Source: UBA1737 sp964474685
Lineage (GTDB): Bacteria > Bacillota_I > Bacilli_A > ML615J-28 > CAG-313
Reading direction: 5' to 3'
Length of the DNA: 64,000 nt
NCBI GenBank assembly: GCA_964474685.1
Contig: CAYYTE010000001.1
Coordinates: 1 to 64,000, forward strand
The first letter of the stretch is position 1, and every line of letters starts with the position of its first letter. A program made the translations under genes and the position numbers. Shown here in pieces: positions 38,924 to 46,610 of the stretch. A model generated the notes under the pieces. It ran no database searches. It was not told the origin of the DNA and saw nothing but the letters and a program-made list of their open reading frames with translations.

Positions 38924-39661
38924 ATGAACATTATTATTGCAAAAAATTATGATGATTTATCATGTAAAGCTGCGGAAATAATCGCTAATAAAATTAAAGA
39001 AAATGCGTCGTGTGTTTTAGGACTCGCAACAGGATCAAGCCCCATTGGTACTTATAAGAATTTGATTCAAAAGGTACAAAATAAAGAATTAAGCTTTAAG
39101 AATGTAAACACATATAATCTTGATGAATATTGCGGAATTTCAAAGAGTCACCCTCAAAGTTATTATTACTTTATGCATGATAATTTATTTAACCATGTCG
39201 ATATGAACGAAATGCATGTGCATCTTCCTAGCGCCACTGGGAAAACAAGAAGTGACTTTGAAAAAAATTGTGAAGAGTACAACAGCCAATTAAACCAAGT
39301 AAGTGTGGATTTACAATTATTAGGAATTGGTGGGGATGGTCATATAGGTTTCTGTGAACCTGGAACAAAAACTACTCAAGAAACTTTTGTAGTTGAATTA
39401 ACAAAGAGAACTCGTGAAGACAACAAACGTTTCTTTAACTCTCTTGATGAAGTTCCTACTCATGCAATGACGATGGGTATCGCAAATATTATGCGTGCAA
39501 AAAGTATCCTAATGTTAATTTCAGGTAAAAATAAAGCAGATACAGTTGTGGAACTTATGAGCCATAATATTACTGAAGAGTTCCCTGCATCAGTTTTATG
39601 GTTACATCCAAATTGTACAGTGATTATAGACGAAGATGCTTATTCAAAAATGAAACGCTAA
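38924..39661 (+). CDS. nagB: glucosamine-6-phosphate deaminase
   Basis: 245 aa, usual length. GLATGSSPIGTY, NLDEYCG and LGIGGDGHIGFCEPG are the family signature and active-site stretches. It converts glucosamine-6-phosphate to fructose-6-phosphate and ammonia, the exit from amino-sugar catabolism. NagA, which would supply its substrate from GlcNAc-6-phosphate, is not seen in the window. The final codons are duplicated downstream as short tandem repeats. Confidence 0.95.
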   Translation: MNIIIAKNYDDLSCKAAEIIANKIKENASCVLGLATGSSPIGTYKNLIQKVQNKELSFKNVNTYNLDEYCGISKSHPQSYYYFMHDNLFNHVDMNEMHVHLPSATGKTRSDFEKNCEEYNSQLNQVSVDLQLLGIGGDGHIGFCEPGTKTTQETFVVELTKRTREDNKRFFNSLDEVPTHAMTMGIANIMRAKSILMLISGKNKADTVVELMSHNITEEFPASVLWLHPNCTVIIDEDAYSKMKR

Positions 39662-39718
39662 TGCTTATTCAAATGAAACGCTAATGCTTATTCAAGTGAA
39701 ACGCTAATGCTTATTCAA
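39636..39718 (+). repeat. short tandem duplication of the nagB 3' end
   Basis: The segment beginning ATGCTTATTCAA repeats at 39636 (25 nt), 39661 (23 nt), 39684 (23 nt) and 39707 (12 nt, partial). The first copy encodes the last residues and stop of NagB; the rest lie downstream. The 25/23-nt change suggests slippage. Confidence 0.95.
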
Positions 39719-39739
39719 GATTGAGAATAAAAGACCGTG

Positions 39740-39773
39740 AAAAGTAGAACTTAAAAAGAGTTCTACTTTTTTT
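39740..39773 (+). terminator. strong intrinsic terminator of the import operon
   Basis: Perfect 12-bp stem (39740-39751 with 39759-39770), 7-nt loop and T run. Confidence 0.95.
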
Positions 39774-39894
39774 ATTTAAAGGTGCTTTTTTTAAAAAAAC
39801 TGGCAAAATCTATATGTTTTTGGTTGATTTTTCCTAGAAAAAGAGGCAAAAAGAAAAAAAAGTAAAAAAAATGTGAAAAAAAAGTGATAAGTAC

Positions 39895-39942
39895 TTGCAA
39901 AACGCTTTCACATATGATATAATATAATCGCAAACGCTTTCA
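39895..39942 (+). promoter_or_regulatory. promoter with two LacI-family-type operators
   Basis: TTGCAA (39895-39900), 17-bp spacer, extended -10 TGaTATAAT with TATAAT at 39918-39923. Two copies of GCAAA[A]CGCTTTCA lie at 39897-39910 and 39930-39942. One covers the spacer, the other the expected transcription start. Their CG centres are 32 bp apart, about three helical turns. This is the layout of repression by a LacI-family protein or CcpA (cre-like). The remaining 39774-39894 is A/T-rich without a gene. Confidence 0.8.
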
Positions 39943-39977
39943 AATATACTAAATATTATAGGAGGAAAGAAAAATCT

Positions 39978-42518
39978 ATGAAAAAAGTTTTTGCTCTTTT
40001 AAGTGCATCGGCACTTCTATTCACTATCGTAGCTGTTTTTGCTACTCCAAGTGTTGAGGCTGCTTCCGAAAAATGGACAGTTGACCCTACTCTTGCTGAA
40101 GATGAAATTGCAATGTATGAGATGAATAGTATTTATACTACATTCCCTAATTATTATGATAATGCTAAGGTGGCTGACCCATTCTTCGGTGGAACTGCAC
40201 GTATGTATCCTTGGAATGAAACAAGATTACGTGTTGCTCAATTTGATGAAAATGGAACTGCTACAGGCAAATATTATGCAGTTTACTTTTCGGGGCAAAC
40301 ACAACCATTAGATGGTAACGGAGATCCTCAATCAGGTGCTGGCTGCAATATTTTATACTACAATGTAGATGGGGATGGTAAAGTTATTACTCAAAAATCT
40401 TCATTGGGTAAAATGGCTTCTGCTGGTAATGCGGCTGACCCTTCACTATCTCACATGAGAACAAACATCTCTGGCAAAGATATTCTATTCAATGCTTCNN
40501 NNNNNNNNNNNNNNNNNNNNNNNNNNNNNNNNNNNNNNNNNNNNNNNNNNNNNNNNNNNNNNNNNNNNNNNNNNNNNNNNNNNNNNNNNNNNNNNNNNAA
40601 CGAAGTTGGTTATTTAGCTGAAGGCTGGGTAGCAGATAAATGGGACTATGCTTGGGAACAAGATGGTGGACATATGGCTATTGCTTTCGTATCTTCTGAA
40701 GGCGGAGCTGCTAAATTAACAGATGCTCAAAAAGCTGTAGATACTACGGATGCTGATGGTTTCCGTAAGTGTGTAAAAGAAATCTTCTTACCTGCTGGCG
40801 GCTGGAGTTATGACTTTGGTTACCTAGACAAAGGTGTTGCTGAACATTATGCAAACTTCAACCAAATGTGGACTTCAAGTTACAAGTTTGGTAGAGTTGC
40901 TGCTGATGCTGAAATTCCTTATGCAAAACAAAAAACATATAATTTCAGTTCTTCTGGAATTAAAGCAAAAGATGTAATTCGTAATGATGTTTCTTATCAA
41001 TTAAAAGAAGGAACAAACATTATCGAAGTATTACAAGGCTCTGTTTTCAAACCTGGAGACAATGTAAGTTATACTGGTTTAACTCGTTATTGGGGAACTC
41101 AAGATGACGTTCAAAGTTATACTGCAGATGCTTCTAAATGTGAATTCAAATTAGCAGTTAACGGAACAAACGTTGTTACAAAAGCAAAATATGAATCATG
41201 GGATGCAATGTGTGATGATTTTAATAAAGATTACAATTACTTTGCACATGAAGTTAAAAAACTAGTATTAGATACTACATTTGATTGTAGAGAAGGAAAA
41301 CTAGTTAACCTTTCTTGGGAATTCATTTCTCCTAATGCTACTGGTAATAACTTCTATGATTATTATGAAGGCAAATGGGATTGGTTATCTGAGTATATTC
41401 ATGGATACTGTGTATCATTAGCTAATGATCCTCAATTCAGTGTTTATGCTGGAACAGCTTGGGCTGGAAACTTTGCTTCTACAAAGACTACAGCTTCTCC
41501 TTACAACTACTTCTTATTATTCAATGCATTCTTCACTGGCGGACGTTGCTTCGTTAATGATGCAAATAAGGGTTGGGTAGTTCCTGCTGCACAAAATGAA
41601 ACAGATTTCAATGGTTATACAATTGATACTACTACTGCTGCAATCGATGAACAATACAATGTAGCATACACTGTTATTGGAGCTTCTGCTTCTGACACTC
41701 GTATTATTAAGTATGTAGTTGTTGATTCTTATACTCCTATTCTAAAGATTAATGAAGATAAACTTCACATTGATCCAAGAATAGTTGATGAAAAAGCTGT
41801 AGTTGATCCAATTGATCCTTATTCATTAGTTACTGCTTACAATGCTAAGTACTCACAAAGTGCTGCTGGAAACGGTATCTATGGAATGGATATCACTACT
41901 GAAGTAGTATTCTCTGGTGTTGATGCTTCTTTCTGGGCTAAACCAAAAGAAGGCGAACATTCAATCACTGCTACTATTACTCGTAATGGTAAGATTGTTC
42001 AAAAGACATTTACATTATATATCGCTGATATCACTGCTCCTAACGTTTACACTCGTAATGTAACTTTAGCTTATGGTTCTGATTTCACTGCTGATATGGG
42101 TATCGTATTTGCTTATGATGCTGTAGATGGTGATTTAACTCAATCTGGTGTTCAATGGTACTCAGATCGTTCTAATCCGAAGGTTGATACAACAAAACCT
42201 GCTAAATATACAGTTTCTGTTGAAGTATCTGATAGATCTGCTAATACTAAAACTGTAAGTTATACAGTTACAGTATTACCTAAGGTTTTAACTGATACTA
42301 CTGATCTTCAAAATCAATTAGAAGATGCTGCTGATGTAATTGACTCATTAAAGACTCAATTAGATGCAATGACTAAGAAATTAGAAGAATTACAAACAAA
42401 ACTTGCAACAGTTGATACAAATACTACTCCTGGTTGTAAGTCAAAGAGTGCTTATGTATTCCAAATCGTAGGTGCTGCTGCTCTTGCTTTAATTTTATTA
42501 AAGAAGAAAGAAAACTAA
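39978..42518 (+). CDS. large surface protein of unknown function with Ig-like domains and C-terminal GCK anchor
   Basis: About 846 aa, interrupted by a 100-N gap at 40499-40598. Signal peptide to about residue 28 (VEA-A). The N-terminal 550 residues match no family I recognise; they are rich in Trp, Tyr and Gly. Near 600-770 are Ig/cadherin-like modules (DUF5011-like: IADITAPNVYTRNVTLAYG through DGDLTQSG to SANTKTVSYTVTVL), then a short coiled coil and Pro818-Gly819-Cys820-Lys, a helix and KKKEN. It is Ala-rich (GCT codons) with a strong AGGAGG site, suggesting high expression. Dual operators upstream imply sugar control. Reading frame is kept across the gap, so the true gap probably has length 1 modulo 3. 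Confidence 0.65.
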   Translation: MKKVFALLSASALLFTIVAVFATPSVEAASEKWTVDPTLAEDEIAMYEMNSIYTTFPNYYDNAKVADPFFGGTARMYPWNETRLRVAQFDENGTATGKYYAVYFSGQTQPLDGNGDPQSGAGCNILYYNVDGDGKVITQKSSLGKMASAGNAADPSLSHMRTNISGKDILFNAXXXXXXXXXXXXXXXXXXXXXXXXXXXXXXXXXXNEVGYLAEGWVADKWDYAWEQDGGHMAIAFVSSEGGAAKLTDAQKAVDTTDADGFRKCVKEIFLPAGGWSYDFGYLDKGVAEHYANFNQMWTSSYKFGRVAADAEIPYAKQKTYNFSSSGIKAKDVIRNDVSYQLKEGTNIIEVLQGSVFKPGDNVSYTGLTRYWGTQDDVQSYTADASKCEFKLAVNGTNVVTKAKYESWDAMCDDFNKDYNYFAHEVKKLVLDTTFDCREGKLVNLSWEFISPNATGNNFYDYYEGKWDWLSEYIHGYCVSLANDPQFSVYAGTAWAGNFASTKTTASPYNYFLLFNAFFTGGRCFVNDANKGWVVPAAQNETDFNGYTIDTTTAAIDEQYNVAYTVIGASASDTRIIKYVVVDSYTPILKINEDKLHIDPRIVDEKAVVDPIDPYSLVTAYNAKYSQSAAGNGIYGMDITTEVVFSGVDASFWAKPKEGEHSITATITRNGKIVQKTFTLYIADITAPNVYTRNVTLAYGSDFTADMGIVFAYDAVDGDLTQSGVQWYSDRSNPKVDTTKPAKYTVSVEVSDRSANTKTVSYTVTVLPKVLTDTTDLQNQLEDAADVIDSLKTQLDAMTKKLEELQTKLATVDTNTTPGCKSKSAYVFQIVGAAALALILLKKKEN
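40499..40598. other. assembly gap (100 N)
   Basis: Exactly 100 N inside the surface-protein gene. True length unknown. Confidence 0.99.
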
Positions 42519-42520
42519 TT

Positions 42521-42564
42521 AATAAATAAGAGGGCGGGAGAAATCTAAACCCTCTTAATTTATT
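42521..42564 (+). terminator. hairpin after the surface-protein gene
   Basis: AATAAATAAGAGGG (42521-42534) pairs with 42550-42564 with one bulge; the U tract is interrupted, so it may act as partial terminator or 3' stabiliser. Confidence 0.55.
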
Positions 42565-42583
42565 GTGAAATGGACGAACAAAG

Positions 42584-43531
42584 ATGAAACAAATTATTGA
42601 ATTAAAAAAAGCAAAGAATTTTGAAGAACTATATACTCTTTGGAACGAAGAGTATGGGATGATATATCCAATTACAAAAGAATTATGGTTATTTAATTTA
42701 TCAAATTCCTATGATCCTGCAACTCTTGTTTGTGTTGTAGATGATGAAGTGGTTGGTTTTATTATTGGAAAGGTTTGGAAAGATGATTTTAAAATTTCAG
42801 CATACCTTGATCAATCATGGGTAAGCTTAATCTTTGTTAAAAAAGCATTTAGACATCAAGGAATTGGTAAAGAATTAATAACACGAGTTTCAAATGAGTT
42901 TAAGTCGCTTGGGAAAACGACTATGAACTTAGGTCGTGATTATCACCCTTTCTTTCCAGGACTTCCTACTGATTTAAAATCAAGTAGAATTAGTCTTGAA
43001 AAATTAGGATTTAATTTTTCATCGGATACCTTTGATGTAATAAAAAATAAAAATTATGGATTACTTCCTCTAAAAAGTAAAGGATATATATATCGATTTG
43101 GCAAGCCTACGGATAGGGCGGGTCTTCTCGATTTCCTAAATCGCAATTGGCCCGGAAGATGGACCAAAGAAGCGATGGATTATTTTGAACAAGGTGGAAC
43201 AGGTAGAGAGTATTTATTGTGTCTTGATGGCAATCAAGTGATTGGATTTGCGAAAGTAAATTTTCCAGACACACCAGTAAAATTAATAAGTTATAACAAG
43301 ACTTGGAGTGCAAGATTTTCTGCACTTGCGGGAATTGGTCCTTTAGGAGTTGATAAGGATTATCGGGGAAAAGAGATTGGGTATGATTTAGTTGCCAAAG
43401 CAACCAATGAATTAAACAATCCGGAAGTATCGGATATTATTATTGACTGGACCGGACTTTTAGATTTCTATCGTTTGATGGGATATGAAGTTTGGAAATC
43501 TTATTATTATGCTGATAAAAAAATATTTTAG
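42584..43531 (+). CDS. tandem GNAT acetyltransferase (second)
   Basis: 315 aa with two GNAT halves: SLIFVKKAFRHQGIGKELITRV (about residues 81-102) and IGPLGVDKDYRGKEIGYDLVAKA (about 249-271). It is similar in plan to the gene at 7254 but clearly diverged. No strong ribosome site is visible. It lies between the surface protein and the sugar-binding lipoprotein, 13 bp before the latter. Confidence 0.75.
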   Translation: MKQIIELKKAKNFEELYTLWNEEYGMIYPITKELWLFNLSNSYDPATLVCVVDDEVVGFIIGKVWKDDFKISAYLDQSWVSLIFVKKAFRHQGIGKELITRVSNEFKSLGKTTMNLGRDYHPFFPGLPTDLKSSRISLEKLGFNFSSDTFDVIKNKNYGLLPLKSKGYIYRFGKPTDRAGLLDFLNRNWPGRWTKEAMDYFEQGGTGREYLLCLDGNQVIGFAKVNFPDTPVKLISYNKTWSARFSALAGIGPLGVDKDYRGKEIGYDLVAKATNELNNPEVSDIIIDWTGLLDFYRLMGYEVWKSYYYADKKIF

Positions 43532-43544
43532 AAAGGATTAGATT

Positions 43545-45377
43545 ATGAAAAAAACTATTAAAAGAATGTTCCTTCTATTTGTCGCATTTGCTTGTATTTT
43601 TGTTGTTTCTTGTAAGAAAGACGACGACGGCGGCGGTGGCGGCGGCGGCGATGTTGATGCCAAAACTTATAACATTACTTATGTTTTAAATGGTGGAACT
43701 TTATCAGGCGAATATGCGACAACATATAAAACAGGAACTGAAGTTACACTTCCTGAACCAACAAATACAGATGCTTCAAAAACATTTGGTGGTTGGTATG
43801 AAAATGAGGCTTTAACTGGAACTGTTGTAGAAACTATTTCTTCTTCAGCTACAGGTGATAAAACTTTCTATGCTCAATGGATTTTAAAATATGCTCCAAA
43901 GCACAAATTAAATCAAGTTGGATTCCAAGGAAAAGGAATGACAATCGGCATTAAAGTATTACCAGTTTCTCAATATGACCCATTTGATTCAGGTTATACA
44001 GGAACTCATAAAACAATCATGCAAAAGCATCAAAGATTAGTTGAAGATGCTTATAACGTTGTTATTAAATGGAGTGCTTGGAATGACTCTGCTCCTTGGG
44101 GACCTGAACGTGTAAAGTTCATTAAACAAAGTTACCTTGATGGTTCCTTTGCTGATGAAGGCACATATATTGTTACCCTAGATTCAAACTGGATTCCTAC
44201 TCTTACTAAAGCGGACGCTTTAGCTGCATTAGGCACAAAAGATAATGGCGAAGGTATTTTTAAAGATTTTGGTTATGAACAAAATACAACGATTAATGAG
44301 GCTTGTTCTGTACAAGGAAAAGTATATGGTTATGAAATTGGTGATGTTCGTCCGGATCAATTTATCTATTATAATGCTGATTTAGCTGCTGAATGTGGAC
44401 TAGAAGATCCTGCTGAAATGTGGTTTAAAGGCACTTGGACTCTTTCAAATTATGAAAGTTGGGTTCAAAAAGCTCAAACTGCATTAGCTGGTAAAGAAGG
44501 CACATTCTATGCAGTTGACTTTGGTGCTGCTGAATATACAATCGCAATGACTGGTTCATTAGGCGCTCAAATGGTAAAACAAGATCCTGCTGCAGTTTTA
44601 TTTACTAAAACAAGTGTTACTAGAGTATTTGATGAGGCTCAAAAATTATATTCTCAAAATATGTGGAATAAGGCTCATGGTACAAATGATGTATCTACTG
44701 AATTCTTACAAGGAAATACAATTTTAACATCTGGTTCCTTATGGTTCTTAAAGGATCAAACTCGTTTTGACCCAAATAAGATTACATTTGAAATTGGTTG
44801 TGTTCCTTACCCTTGTTCTGATGGTAATGGTGGTGTTCCTGTAACAACTACGAATGTTGAAGAAGCAATTCTTTCAAGAACAAATGAACCATTAACTACA
44901 GAGGGTGGTGCTTACATTTCAGGTGTGAATATGGATGCATCTACTTACCAATGCCCTTATACTTCTGGTGGTTGTTTCTCTATTATGAATATTCAAAATG
45001 GTAAAAACAACATTACTTCTTCAATTGCTTTCGGTATTATCTATGACCTTCAATCAGGCTTAGGCGATGATCCAAAAGAAATTGCGGATGGCACTGTTAT
45101 GACTCCAGATGAAGGATATGAAGTATATCTTGAAGCTCGTTTCGACCACAAGATTTATGTTGATACAATTATGTCTGTTCAAAATAACACTTATTTTGAA
45201 ATGATGGAATTATTATCAATGACAGTTGGTGGCGGTTCTCACTTTGGACCTGATGCTTTCTGGCCTCTTGCTCAAAAGATTGTTTCTAATACAAGCTTAA
45301 ATGCTCAAACAACTCTTGCGAGTGTTCTTGACAAGTATAAACAAGCTTTAAGTGATTTAGGTTACATTGTAGCTTAA
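43545..45377 (+). CDS. sugar-binding lipoprotein with InlB-type repeat
   Basis: 610 aa. Lipobox VVSC with Cys23, an Asp/Gly linker, one Listeria-Bacteroides/InlB-type repeat (about 45-112: YVLNGGT, FGGWYEN, FYAQW), then a large solute-binding domain with no close subtype evident (about 120-610). Usual binding proteins lack the repeat. It would feed one of the two permease pairs in the 16-39 kb operon, since no permease adjoins it. AGAAAGG precedes the ATG. Confidence 0.75.
   Translation: MKKTIKRMFLLFVAFACIFVVSCKKDDDGGGGGGGDVDAKTYNITYVLNGGTLSGEYATTYKTGTEVTLPEPTNTDASKTFGGWYENEALTGTVVETISSSATGDKTFYAQWILKYAPKHKLNQVGFQGKGMTIGIKVLPVSQYDPFDSGYTGTHKTIMQKHQRLVEDAYNVVIKWSAWNDSAPWGPERVKFIKQSYLDGSFADEGTYIVTLDSNWIPTLTKADALAALGTKDNGEGIFKDFGYEQNTTINEACSVQGKVYGYEIGDVRPDQFIYYNADLAAECGLEDPAEMWFKGTWTLSNYESWVQKAQTALAGKEGTFYAVDFGAAEYTIAMTGSLGAQMVKQDPAAVLFTKTSVTRVFDEAQKLYSQNMWNKAHGTNDVSTEFLQGNTILTSGSLWFLKDQTRFDPNKITFEIGCVPYPCSDGNGGVPVTTTNVEEAILSRTNEPLTTEGGAYISGVNMDASTYQCPYTSGGCFSIMNIQNGKNNITSSIAFGIIYDLQSGLGDDPKEIADGTVMTPDEGYEVYLEARFDHKIYVDTIMSVQNNTYFEMMELLSMTVGGGSHFGPDAFWPLAQKIVSNTSLNAQTTLASVLDKYKQALSDLGYIVA
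43621..43650 (+). repeat. GAC/GGC microsatellite encoding Asp/Gly linker
   Basis: Near-pure GAC and GGC codons, strikingly GC-rich against the AT-rich surroundings, encode the DDDGGGGGGGD linker after the lipobox. Slippage-prone. Confidence 0.9.
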
Positions 45378-45394
45378 TCATTCATTGATTATTC

Positions 45395-45432
45395 GACTCA
45401 TAGAATTTGTATAAATTCGATGAGTCTTTTTA
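45395..45432 (+). terminator. intrinsic terminator after the binding-protein gene
   Basis: GACTCAT (45395-45401) pairs with ATGAGTC (45420-45426), with GAATTT/AAATTC continuing the stem inside, followed by a T run. Confidence 0.9.
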
Positions 45433-45444
45433 TTTTTATCAAAA

Positions 45445-45461
45445 AACAATTGTGAATTGTT
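45445..45461. promoter_or_regulatory. perfect inverted repeat, candidate operator of the muropeptide operon
   Basis: AACAATT, GTG, AATTGTT: 7-bp arms around a 3-bp centre. It lies about 40-70 bp upstream of likely -10 elements (TATACT at 45503 or TATAGT at 45511) and about 80 bp before the first gene. The regulator is not in the window. Confidence 0.45.
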
Positions 45462-45490
45462 ATTAATAGAACTTTTTAGAAGAATTTTAT

Positions 45491-45521
45491 TTTACAATAT
45501 GTTATACTAATATAGTATAGA
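45491..45521 (+). promoter_or_regulatory. probable promoter of the NamZ-MurQ operon
   Basis: TTTACA (45491-45496) with TATAGA (45516-45521, spacer 19), or TATACT (45503-45508) with a weak -35. The exact pairing is ambiguous. Confidence 0.4.
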
Positions 45522-45542
45522 ATTATTTGAGAGGAAATTATT

Positions 45543-46610
45543 ATGGAACCATATGAATCTAAAATGAATTCCAAATCCTATTTGTTTTTTGAATGGGTTT
45601 ATCGACTGATTATTGTTAATATTCTAACGATTCTAATTAGTGGAATATTCTTTATACTACTTGCCTTAATGATTTCGAATTCTTTTTGGAAAGCGTTCTT
45701 ATTAATTTTTGCTCTCTTATTAGTTCTTAGTTGTGCATTTCCATCCTATATTGCCCTTATTTCTACAATTAAAGCTCCGATTACGGATGGTGTATGGAAA
45801 ATATATTTTGTTAGTTTTAAGAAGTATTATTTCAAAGCATTTAAAGTAGGCCTAATTTTAGAAGTTGTTCTTGGTATTACTTGTTATTCATTTTATTTTT
45901 ATTTAAACGCCTCTTCATCTTCCGGACCTTGCGAAATTGCTATTTTACAGGATGGTGAACAAGTTACGACTAAAGGTACGTATGACCGTAATAATTTGGG
46001 AGACTTTATCATATATTCTGCCGAAGGTGATATGATCTATCAAGGCACTTATGAAAAAAAGAAGATCGAGATTAAAAATGCGGATTCATCTATCACTTAT
46101 TTATTCACTGATTATAAGCTTGATGCAAAGAATACGATTTATTCAATGACTACAAGTGAGGGATACGAGGTTCATTTAGTATTAACAGAAGAAAATACTG
46201 TCAATAGTTTTTTACAAATTGGGTTTTGGATTATGGTTGTTGGCTTAATTGTTTTGTTGTTCTTGTTTATTCAAGTTCCTATGCTCTTTGTTACTTTTCC
46301 TTCCCTTTCCGTTTCGAATTTATTTCGTACTTCCGCATATGTTTCCATTCGTTATGTATTAACAACATTTATTTTTATATTTTTCTTGTTCTTGTCCCTT
46401 TCTTTAATCACTATCTTCCCATTACTTTTTAGCAAGTATTTTGTGGGATTTGTGGGGACATGGACGGTATTTGGTATATCCTTACCACTATTTTTCGCGA
46501 TTCGATTATCATCGCCTATTTATTATCAATTTCAAAAATTAAATATAGAAAAAATCTTTTCCGAAGCGGATGCAGATTTTGAAGAAGGAGAAAGAAATGG
46601 AAAAAACTAA
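45543..46610 (+). CDS. DUF624-like membrane protein with inserted outside domain
   Basis: 355 aa. The ends resemble DUF624/YesL (YLFFEWVYRLIIVNILTIL at the start, helices near 225-250 and 265-300), but about residues 125-220 form a hydrophilic, beta-rich insert (EIAILQDGEQVTTKGTYDR onward) between membrane helices. The usual family length is about 210-230 aa. It heads the muropeptide operon, as DUF624 genes often do in sugar-uptake operons. Function unknown. Confidence 0.6.
   Translation: MEPYESKMNSKSYLFFEWVYRLIIVNILTILISGIFFILLALMISNSFWKAFLLIFALLLVLSCAFPSYIALISTIKAPITDGVWKIYFVSFKKYYFKAFKVGLILEVVLGITCYSFYFYLNASSSSGPCEIAILQDGEQVTTKGTYDRNNLGDFIIYSAEGDMIYQGTYEKKKIEIKNADSSITYLFTDYKLDAKNTIYSMTTSEGYEVHLVLTEENTVNSFLQIGFWIMVVGLIVLLFLFIQVPMLFVTFPSLSVSNLFRTSAYVSIRYVLTTFIFIFFLFLSLSLITIFPLLFSKYFVGFVGTWTVFGISLPLFFAIRLSSPIYYQFQKLNIEKIFSEADADFEEGERNGKN

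Noticed and set aside
39662..39739. Small gene in the repeats after nagB
   Set aside because: The repeated segments contain stops in all copies and copy the nagB end only.
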